Source of the DNA: an uncultured Ruminococcus sp.
GTDB taxonomy: Bacteria; Bacillota; Clostridia; Oscillospirales; Acutalibacteraceae
Length of the DNA stretch: 6,749 nucleotides
Direction of reading: 5' to 3'
NCBI GenBank assembly: GCA_900554995.1
Contig: USJJ01000072.1
Location: forward strand, 1 to 6,749
Below are positions 1 to 4,910 of the stretch, in pieces (the first letter of the stretch is position 1; every line of letters begins with the position of its first letter). The position numbers and the translations under genes were made by a program. Under the pieces are notes generated by a model, which had not been told where the DNA came from, did not search any database, and worked only from the letters and a program-made list of their open reading frames with translations.

Positions 1-1604
1 GCAAACGGCATTGAGCCCGAATCGAACCAGCAGTCTATAACCTCGGGCACTCTGTGCATCTGCTTGCCGCAGTGGGGGCACTTTATGGTCACCGCGTCGA
101 TATACGGGCGGTGCAGCTCAATATTATCGGGGCAGTTATCTGACATTTCCTTTAATTCCGCAATACTGCCTACAGAGTGCATATGCCCGCACTCGCATTG
201 CCAAATATTAAGCGGCGTACCCCAATAGCGGTTGCGCGAAATGCCCCAATCCTGAACATTTTTAAGCCAATCGCCGAAACGGCCCTTGCCTATGCTTTCG
301 GGAATCCAGTTAATAGTGTCGTTATTGCGGATAAGGTCGTCGCGCACATCGGTCATTTTTATAAACCACGATTCGCGCGCATAGTAGATAAGCGGGGTAT
401 CGCAGCGCCAGCAATAGGGGTAATCGTGCTCGAACTTGGGCGCGTCGAAAAGCAAGCCCTTTTCGTCTAAATCCTTTAAAACAAGCGGATCGGCTTTCTT
501 TACGAATATGCCGGCATACGGAGTCTCCTCGGTAAGATTTCCCTTACCGTCAACAAACTGAACAAACGGCAGGTCGTAGCGTCTGCCTACCTTTGCGTCG
601 TCCTCACCGAATGCGGGCGCTATATGAACTATGCCCGTACCGTCGGTCATGGTAACGTAGGTATCGCAAACAATGTAATGACCCTTTTTATTCTGCTTTT
701 CGCAAACGGGCTTTACGCAATCGAAAAGCGGCTCATATTCTTTATATTCAAGCTCGCTGCCCTTGTATTCCTCAATAATTTCATAAGCGGGCTTTTCTTC
801 TGTTGCCAGCTTGCCCAGCACCTTATCAAGCAGCGCCTTTGCCATATAGTAGGTGTAGCCGTCCGCCGCCTTTACTTTGCAGTAGGTTTCCTCGGGGTTT
901 ACGCAAAGCGCCACGTTTGAGGGCAAGGTCCACGGGGTAGTGGTCCATGCAAGGAAGTATGCGTCCTCGCCCACAACCTTAAAGCGGACTACCGCGCTGC
1001 GCTCTTTAACATTTTTGTACCCCTGCGCCACCTCGTGCGAGGAAAGCGGAGTGCCGCAGCGGGGGCAATAAGGCACGATTTTAAAGCCCTTATATAAAAG
1101 ACCCTTTTCGTAGATCTTTTTAAGCGCCCACCATTCGGACTCAATATACGGATTGTGATAAGTTACGTACGGATTTTTCATATCTGCCCAGAAACCGACA
1201 GTGAATGAGAAATCCTCCCACATTCCCTTGTATTTCCAGACGCTTTCCTTACATTTTTCGATGAACGGTTCAAGACCGTACTCTTCGATCTGCTCCTTGC
1301 CGTCGAGACCGAGGAGTTTTTCAACCTCAAGCTCAACAGGGAGTCCGTGTGTATCCCATCCCGCCTTACGGGGAACCTGATAGCCCTTCATCGTGCGGTA
1401 ACGAGGGATTAAATCCTTGATGACACGGGTGAGAACGTGACCGATATGCGGCTTGCCGTTAGCGGTCGGTGGGCCGTCATAGAAAACATAGGACGGACCT
1501 TTCTTCTCACAGGTTTTTTCAAAAATCTGGTTGTCTTTCCAGAACTTCTCGACCTGATTTTCTCTGTCGACAAAGTTTAGATTTGCAGAAACTTTCTTGT
1601 ACAT
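1..1604 (-). CDS. ileS: Isoleucyl-tRNA synthetase, type 2 (N-terminal 534 residues; 3' end outside window)
   Basis: Cytoplasmic class I aminoacyl-tRNA synthetase that charges tRNA-Ile with isoleucine. The minus-strand frame is open from ATG at 1604 to the window edge and starts [16 protein letters not shown]. The class I signature HIGH is at residues 53-56, within GKPHIGHVL, and is followed by [15 protein letters not shown] (82-96). These are typical of the eukaryote-like type-2 IleRS, a group usually about 1,040 residues long. The editing (CP1) domain shows [12 protein letters not shown] (219-230) and [15 protein letters not shown] (322-336), with the acidic residues expected for deacylation. 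Cysteine pairs such as CPRCG (180-184) are present. The KMSKS loop, C-terminal half and stop lie left of position 1. The start is supported by AGGAG at 1614-1618 with 9 nt spacing. It is preceded by its own T-box. Codon use changes sharply near codon 150-160 (see findings). Identity is secure; the type-2 assignment is from memory of the family. Confidence 0.97.
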   Translation of the reverse strand, partial: MYKKVSANLNFVDRENQVEKFWKDNQIFEKTCEKKGPSYVFYDGPPTANGKPHIGHVLTRVIKDLIPRYRTMKGYQVPRKAGWDTHGLPVELEVEKLLGLDGKEQIEEYGLEPFIEKCKESVWKYKGMWEDFSFTVGFWADMKNPYVTYHNPYIESEWWALKKIYEKGLLYKGFKIVPYCPRCGTPLSSHEVAQGYKNVKERSAVVRFKVVGEDAYFLAWTTTPWTLPSNVALCVNPEETYCKVKAADGYTYYMAKALLDKVLGKLATEEKPAYEIIEEYKGSELEYKEYEPLFDCVKPVCEKQNKKGHYIVCDTYVTMTDGTGIVHIAPAFGEDDAKVGRRYDLPFVQFVDGKGNLTEETPYAGIFVKKADPLVLKDLDEKGLLFDAPKFEHDYPYCWRCDTPLIYYARESWFIKMTDVRDDLIRNNDTINWIPESIGKGRFGDWLKNVQDWGISRNRYWGTPLNIWQCECGHMHSVGSIAELKEMSDNCPDNIELHRPYIDAVTIKCPHCGKQMHRVPEVIDCWFDSGSMPF

Positions 1605-1640
1605 TTATGATAGCTCCTTTTTGTGTGATAGGATAATGCT

Positions 1641-1678
1641 CAAAACAAAAACCCCGTCCCGTGAAAAACAGGACGAGG
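1641..1678 (-). terminator. T-box regulatory intrinsic terminator
   Basis: On the minus strand CCTCGTCCTG pairs with CGGGACGGGG (10 bp including G-U pairs) around a 7-nt loop, followed by TTTTTGTTTTG. The 5' arm overlaps the antiterminator strand, so the two folds are mutually exclusive. This is the premature stop used when tRNA-Ile is charged. Confidence 0.93.
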
Positions 1679-1776
1679 ATAACTCGCAACCACCTATTCA
1701 ACATACTTCAATATGTGTTCCCTTTAACGGAGGACACCCGTCAAGACTTACTCAATTCAGTCCGCAGCTCGAAAGT

Positions 1777-1779
1777 GAT
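1777..1779 (-). promoter_or_regulatory. T-box specifier codon AUC (Ile)
   Basis: The triplet AUC is followed by A in the expected specifier-loop context (GAATATCACTTTCGAG on the minus strand). It matches the downstream gene, isoleucyl-tRNA synthetase, so sensor and product agree. The position relies on motif recognition, not on a computed fold. Confidence 0.85.
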
Positions 1780-1882
1780 ATTCACCGCAATGTACTTCAC
1801 GCCGGGCTTGCACCCTCCCCAGCTCGCTTTTGCTTCGCATAGCGGCTACTGTCTTTGTCACAGCCTTTGTTATATCGTTAAT

Positions 1883-1911
1883 AAGATATCACAAAACCAA
1901 TTTTGTGTCAA
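1883..1911 (-). promoter_or_regulatory. Promoter of the ileS T-box transcript
   Basis: A perfect -35 box TTGACA (1906-1911) is separated by exactly 17 nt from the -10 box TATCTT (1883-1888). Transcription would start near 1876, just upstream of Stem I of the T-box. This is a housekeeping (sigma-A) type promoter. Confidence 0.85.
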
Positions 1912-2106
1912 GGAATATTTTGTTCCGTCGGCATTTTATTGTATATATAATGTAATAGGAAGGCAATTTATCGGCAAAAAGTCTTTATACAATGTTTGCT
2001 TTTTGTTAAAAAAAGCATTGGAATTGTATTTTGCACAACTTTAACCACAATATTTAGTGATATTTTCAAAAATAGATAAATTTTTTCTCATTTTACAAAA
2101 AATTAC
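1912..2106. other. AT-rich divergent intergenic spacer, no gene seen
   Basis: This stretch lies between the back-to-back promoters of ileS and the secreted-protein gene. It is strongly AT-rich with several A and T runs. A weak interrupted hairpin (about 1990-2020, GCTTTTT/AAAAAGC) has no T-tract or gene attached. I see no supported coding region; an open frame crossing it on the plus strand starts inside the antisense of the T-box and has no ribosome-binding site. Confidence 0.7.
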
Positions 2107-2135
2107 TTGCAAAATGCCGATTCAGCTATTATAAT
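2107..2135 (+). promoter_or_regulatory. Promoter of the secreted-protein gene
   Basis: The -35 box TTGCAA (2107-2112) and a perfect -10 box TATAAT (2130-2135) are separated by exactly 17 nt. The predicted start, about 2142, coincides with the first paired base (TGAGG) of the structured leader, which supports both calls. Confidence 0.85.
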
Positions 2136-2141
2136 TTATTA

Positions 2142-2260
2142 TGAGGGGAGTATCTACCAAGGTTGTTGCTTTCGGGTAGCTTAACTCTGAAGCGGTACTA
2201 ACGTTATACCACTTTTGAGCCGCGGAAAAGATGCCGACACCTCAGAAATTTAAAGGAGGA
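2142..2260 (+). ncRNA. Structured 5' leader of unrecognised class (candidate cis-regulatory RNA)
   Basis: About 125 nt separate the predicted transcript start from the ATG at 2267. Three helices can be drawn by eye. A closing stem pairs TGAGG (2142-2146) with CCTCA (2240-2244). Hairpin A pairs CTACC (2154-2158) with GGTAG (2175-2179). Long hairpin B pairs 2185-2197 (CTCTGAAGCGGTA) with 2207-2219 (TACCACTTTTGAG), with two 1x1 mismatches and a 9-nt loop. This looks like a closed multi-helix junction. CCTC (2240-2243) could instead pair with GAGG of the Shine-Dalgarno sequence (2256-2259). The 5' GGGGAGTA recalls the yybP-ykoY manganese riboswitch, but its other conserved parts are missing. Function is inferred and no ligand is proposed. 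Confidence 0.5.
2252..2260 (+). promoter_or_regulatory. Strong Shine-Dalgarno sequence that fixes the start at 2267
   Basis: AAAGGAGGA is near-perfectly complementary to the 16S rRNA 3' end. It ends 6-7 nt before ATG at 2267. The in-frame ATG at 2231 has no such site and lies inside the structured leader, so 2267 is chosen as the start. Confidence 0.9.
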
Positions 2261-2266
2261 ATTGAT

Positions 2267-4051
2267 ATGACCAAGATCATTTCAATCATCGTTTCCATTG
2301 TAATGCTTGTTATGACCAGTATCTTCCCGGGCTTCGTATGGCCGGGCACAAAGACGGTTGAGACAGGCGCATTCTTGGAGCAGGTTGATGAAGCGTTCGG
2401 TTATCAGGCGGTTGAGTCCACAGATGAGATCCGTGGAGTTAAGCCGGACAACGAGTATTATGCAGCTGTTGCAGCAGCAGATAATAATGACGTTCTCGTT
2501 GATTATGATACAATCGACGTTACAAAGGCCGTTACTCCGGAATTCGTAGCAACAGTTCTTGTTAATGCATCGGGTGTTAAGGTTGACGAGACCACCGCTG
2601 TAATTGAGAACGCTACATCCATCAAAAACGTTGCGAAGGTAGCCGCAGCGGTTGACAACGGCATCATCACTCTTGATGCTAAAAACAAGCTCGGTCTCGG
2701 CGCTATGGCTGAGGACGACGTAACAGCAGCTATCGCAAAGGCAGTTGAGCTTCGTGGCTCAATTGACGAAAACACTCAGAAGCTCGTTCTCAAAGACGGT
2801 GTCAAGACTGTTTCAGACTACACTGTTGACGGCGACAGCATCGTTGTTCCCGCCAGCTCAGATCTTGCAGTAGGCGACATCTATGTTGTTGAGCAGTCCG
2901 ACGAGATTATGACCGGCGCTGCTTACAAGGCAGAGGCTATTGAGGTTGTTGACGGCGAGAAGGTTGTTACAAACTCTAAGGTTGACATCGAGGACGTTAT
3001 CGAGAAAATCGACTATGAGGGCACATCTGATGTTGATTTCGCAACAGCAATGATCGCTGACGGTAACGGAGAGATCCTTTCCAACGGTTATCTCGACACA
3101 AACGCAATCTCTAAGGACGACGTTATGAAGACTCTCAAGAAGCTCGCTAATGTCAGCTTCTCTGTAAAGGGCTTCAAGGTTAAGGCTAAGATCACAGATA
3201 CAGGCCTCAACTTCTCAGTTGCTAAGAGCGTTTGTGACGGCGTTACACTCTCAAAGGCTTATGAGCTTACAAACCTCACAGTTGACGCTAAGGCAGATAT
3301 GAACGTTGCAAAGCTCAACTTCAACGAAGTATATCTTAAGTTCAATTATGATCTTAAGGATACAACAGCTATCTCAGGTTCCTACGCTAAGACCTTCGGC
3401 GACGAAGTTACATCTGTTGGCGAGAAGCTCTCAGGCGACAGCTTCTGGGCAAAGGCAGTTAACAAGTATGCTCTTTCAAAGCTTGATTCTACATCAATTA
3501 AGCTCTTCTCATTCACCCTTCCTCTCGGTTCAACTCCGCTTACCGTTACATTCGACGTTCTCCTTAACATCGACGTAAACGGCAGAATGGAAATCGTTGT
3601 AACTTCTCAGGAAATGCACGGTATTGAGATCATCAACAACAAGGTAAGCACCGTTAACGATTCAACAGTTGTTGATCGTCAGGTTAACATCTATGGTCGA
3701 TTCGAGCTTCGTCTTGGCCTTGATGTATCACTCGGTCTCTATGGCTACGCTCTTGTAGACGTATGCGTTGAGGGCGGCGTTGGTGCTTATGTTGAGGCAC
3801 AGGCTAAGTATGTTGACGCAAACGGCAACGTAGTTGTTCAGTCGTCTCTTACAATTCCTGTTGACTACCTCAAGGAGCTTGCAGCGGGTGCAAACACAGA
3901 CGGAAAGATTGATATCAGCGGTCACGCAGACATCTACGGTATCCTCAACGTCTCTGTTGGTAACCACAGCGCTATCGGCAAGGTAGGTCTCAAGAAAACA
4001 TGGAACATCTTCAATCAGAGCAACGGAACATTTGCTTCCTTTGACTTCTGA
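2267..4051 (+). CDS. Large secreted or surface-associated protein of unknown function (594 aa)
   Basis: The N-terminus MTKIISIIVSIVMLVMTSIF is a lysine followed by a long hydrophobic stretch (about residues 4-19): a signal peptide or N-terminal anchor with no obvious cleavage site. The mature part is acidic and rich in Val, Ala, Asp and Thr. Residues about 75-160 (EFVATVLVNASGVKV, then VAKVAAAVDNGIITLD, then AEDDVTAAIAKAVEL) loosely resemble a degenerate S-layer-homology-like alpha-helical repeat. The rest has alternating polar/hydrophobic beta-type segments, for example SVKGFKVKAKITDTGLNFSV and FELRLGLDVSLGLYGYALV. I have an uncertain memory of similar segments in large surface proteins of gut Clostridia. 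There is no LPXTG motif, C-terminal membrane helix or catalytic motif that I can see, and only two cysteines. It is monocistronic, with its own promoter, leader, strong ribosome-binding site and terminator. Codons are strongly biased (GTT, CTC/CTT, ATC, AAG), suggesting high expression. Secretion is likely; function is unknown. Confidence 0.88.
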   Translation: MTKIISIIVSIVMLVMTSIFPGFVWPGTKTVETGAFLEQVDEAFGYQAVESTDEIRGVKPDNEYYAAVAAADNNDVLVDYDTIDVTKAVTPEFVATVLVNASGVKVDETTAVIENATSIKNVAKVAAAVDNGIITLDAKNKLGLGAMAEDDVTAAIAKAVELRGSIDENTQKLVLKDGVKTVSDYTVDGDSIVVPASSDLAVGDIYVVEQSDEIMTGAAYKAEAIEVVDGEKVVTNSKVDIEDVIEKIDYEGTSDVDFATAMIADGNGEILSNGYLDTNAISKDDVMKTLKKLANVSFSVKGFKVKAKITDTGLNFSVAKSVCDGVTLSKAYELTNLTVDAKADMNVAKLNFNEVYLKFNYDLKDTTAISGSYAKTFGDEVTSVGEKLSGDSFWAKAVNKYALSKLDSTSIKLFSFTLPLGSTPLTVTFDVLLNIDVNGRMEIVVTSQEMHGIEIINNKVSTVNDSTVVDRQVNIYGRFELRLGLDVSLGLYGYALVDVCVEGGVGAYVEAQAKYVDANGNVVVQSSLTIPVDYLKELAAGANTDGKIDISGHADIYGILNVSVGNHSAIGKVGLKKTWNIFNQSNGTFASFDF

Positions 4052-4071
4052 TTCTGATTTCTGAATAAAGG

Positions 4072-4101
4072 AACTTCCGGGAGAGATCCCGGAAGTTTTT
4101 T
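4072..4101 (+). terminator. Intrinsic terminator of the secreted-protein gene
   Basis: A perfect 11-bp stem, AACTTCCGGGA (4072-4082) with TCCCGGAAGTT (4087-4097), has the 4-nt loop GAGA and runs directly into a T-tract. It lies about 20 nt after the stop codon and closes the transcription unit. Confidence 0.95.
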
Positions 4102-4166
4102 GCTGTTTAGCGGTTAATAAATCTCTATTTTTTGCAAAGCTGAATATTCAACCTTTTCATAAAACC

Positions 4167-4206
4167 GAAAAAGCACGACAGCCTTTTGTGAGCTGCCGTG
4201 TTTTTT
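4167..4206. terminator. Bidirectional intrinsic terminator 3' of the TM2 gene
   Basis: CACGACAGC (4174-4182) pairs with GCTGCCGTG (4192-4200) over 9 bp with one wobble and a 9-nt loop. It is flanked by GAAAAAG on the left and TTTTTTG on the right, so each strand has a U-tract. Placed 10 nt beyond the TM2 gene stop, it mainly ends that minus-strand transcript and backs up the secreted-protein terminator. Confidence 0.85.
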
Positions 4207-4215
4207 GATCTTTAA

Positions 4216-4582
4216 TTAAATAACATATAAATTGGGCTTGCAAAGAATTGAAATGATATCAACCAGCCAGCCGATTCCAAAGAGACCCACGGTGAAAATA
4301 TATAGTATTATCATTCCGGATTTGCCCTCATAAAAATTATGTGCTCCGCAAAATCCAAGGAAGAGGCAGAGGAAGAACGACACCCATTTATTACATACTT
4401 TCTTTCCAAACGCTCCGTTAACATTTGTATTCGTGTTGGTGTTTGCATTGTTGATAACGCTGATCAGCTTCGGCTCCGTTGAGTGTTTCAACCTGACGAC
4501 CGCAGGAGGTGCACATTACCGCATCGGCAGGAATTGTTGCACCGCAATGTTTACAAAACTTTGTTTTTTCTGAGTTTTCCAT
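4216..4582 (-). pseudogene. Zinc-ribbon + TM2-domain membrane protein, reading frame broken
   Basis: Two overlapping minus-strand frames together make one recognisable protein. Frame one starts at ATG 4582 with MENSEKTKFCKHCG and has a four-cysteine zinc ribbon (C10, C13, C24, C27; CKHCG and CTSCG). It runs on out of phase to TAA at 4418-4420. Frame two is shifted +1 and is open from after the TAA at 4516-4518 to the stop at 4216. It encodes an Asn/Thr-rich linker (INNANTNTNTNVNG) and a TM2 domain: two membrane helices with LGFCGAHNFYEGK, then GLFGIGWLVDIISI. In intact relatives that I recall, zinc ribbon and TM2 domain form one short protein. The break falls between 4515 and 4421, most likely near GRQVETLNGA. 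A single inserted base, two lost bases, a sequencing error or +1 recoding would explain it. TM2 proteins have no well-defined biochemical role. The ribosome-binding site is weak (GGATGG). If the break is an error, this is an intact gene of about 121 codons. Confidence 0.75.
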
Positions 4583-4591
4583 TTTTACCAT

Positions 4592-4620
4592 CCAATTGAC
4601 ATTCAGTGAATGTCAATTGG
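4592..4620. promoter_or_regulatory. Perfect 29-bp palindrome, candidate operator between divergent genes
   Basis: The left arm CCAATTGACATTCA (4592-4605) is the exact reverse complement of the right arm TGAATGTCAATTGG (4607-4620) around a single G at 4606. It lies 9 nt from the TM2-gene start and 7 nt from the HTH-gene start, and it touches both ribosome-binding sites. Perfect dyads of this kind next to a Cro/C1-type gene are commonly autoregulator operators. An RNA hairpin masking the ribosome-binding site on either transcript is the alternative. The sequence is certain; the role is inferred. Confidence 0.65.
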
Positions 4621-4627
4621 AGAAAAA

Positions 4628-4869
4628 ATGTTTATAAATAAAACCGAGGACGGCTTAACAACTTTTGCGGTAAAAGAATTGCAAGAAAGCGTAAAGAAAT
4701 AAATATATCTCAGCGTGAACTTGCCGACAGACTTCAACTCATCGGACTGGATGTTGATAAAAATGCGATTCAGCGAATTGAGTGCGGAAAACGGTTTGTT
4801 ACGGACATTGAGATAAGGGCGTTTTCAAAAATTCTTGATCTCTCTTACGAGGATCTTTTATCGGATTAA
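4628..4869 (+). pseudogene. Cro/C1-type helix-turn-helix regulator, reading frame broken at the N-terminus
   Basis: A plus-strand frame from 4642 to TAA at 4867-4869 encodes about 75 residues with a clear HTH_3 (XRE-like) domain: CGKRIARKRKEINISQRELA, then DKNAIQRIECGKRFVTDIE, ending SKILDLSYEDLLSD. This is a stand-alone DNA-binding domain close to the usual length of such small regulators. The frame has no ATG, GTG or TTG start; an in-frame TAA lies at 4639-4641. The only good start is ATG 4628, with GGAG at 4619-4622, but it is in another frame and ends at a TAA after 24 codons. One extra A in the AAAA run at 4640-4643 would join the frames as MFINKNRGRLNNFCGKRIAR, which fits the family's usual N-terminus. 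So this is either a one-base deletion (pseudogene) or a homopolymer error. It diverges from the TM2 gene across the palindrome, which it would plausibly bind. Confidence 0.7.
4631..4661 (-). promoter_or_regulatory. Possible promoter of the zinc-ribbon/TM2 gene
   Basis: On the minus strand TTGTTA (4656-4661) is followed by 17 nt and TTTATA (4633-4638), or 19 nt and TATAAA (4631-4636). Transcription would start near 4625 and run straight through the palindrome, which suits an operator. The match is modest, and I found no convincing promoter for the plus-strand HTH gene. Confidence 0.35.
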
Positions 4870-4873
4870 AAAT

Positions 4874-4910
4874 CGGCAGCTAAACAATATGCTTAGCTGC
4901 CGCAATTTTT
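4874..4910. terminator. Bidirectional terminator between the convergent HTH and ATPase genes
   Basis: CGGCAGCTAA (4874-4883) pairs perfectly with TTAGCTGCCG (4893-4902) over 10 bp with a 9-nt loop. The plus strand continues CAATTTTT and the minus strand continues ATTTTTAAT, so both directions have a U-tract. It lies 4 nt after the HTH-gene stop and 6 nt after the ATPase stop. Confidence 0.9.

Larger units (their letters stand above)
1641..1876 (-). ncRNA. T-box leader, tRNA-Ile responsive, controlling ileS
   Basis: Cis-acting leader that binds uncharged tRNA-Ile and lets transcription continue into ileS. Reading the minus strand: Stem I includes the distal-loop motif region GGGTGCAAGCCCGG (about 1802-1815) and a specifier loop GAATATCAC, in which AUC (1777-1779) is the Ile codon. 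A Stem II/pseudoknot-like region and a small hairpin follow. The T-box sequence AGGTGGTTGCGAG is at 1683-1695. The UGGU bulge (1689-1692) complements ACCA, which fits tRNA-Ile with discriminator A73. AGG and GCGAG can pair with CUCGU and CCU as the antiterminator, and this excludes the terminator at 1641-1678. All key elements are visible, so the class call is strong; the exact transcript start is inferred from the promoter. Confidence 0.95.

Noticed and set aside
177..920. Two plus-strand open frames of about 97 codons
   Set aside because: They are shadows of the minus-strand ileS, whose frame carries the synthetase motifs.
1990..2020. Hairpin GCTTTTT/AAAAAGC as a terminator or small RNA
   Set aside because: The stem is interrupted and AT-rich, has no T-tract after it and no gene ends nearby.
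1661..2044. Plus-strand 127-codon open frame
   Set aside because: It lies antisense to the T-box and ileS promoter, lacks a ribosome-binding site and gives a low-complexity, cysteine-rich protein of no family resemblance.
2142..2244. yybP-ykoY manganese riboswitch
   Set aside because: Only the GGGGAGTA stretch fits; I cannot find the conserved second loop or the usual 3' GAGACC-type segment. A covariance search would settle it.
2231..2266. Upstream in-frame ATG at 2231 as start of the secreted protein
   Set aside because: It has no ribosome-binding site, would add twelve residues before a normal signal sequence, and lies within the leader fold; the ATG at 2267 has an optimal site.
4596..4616. 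TTGACA in either palindrome arm as a -35 box
   Set aside because: The sequences 16-18 nt downstream on each strand (for example GGAGAA and GGATGG) are not credible -10 boxes.
4634..4644. Programmed -1 frameshifting in the HTH gene
   Set aside because: The site does not form a proper slippery heptamer; the lysine tRNA would have to re-pair on TAA.
4628..4702. Separate 24-residue peptide gene from ATG 4628
   Set aside because: It is better explained as the displaced start of the HTH gene; one base in the A-run rejoins the frames, and the rest of the peptide has no family character.
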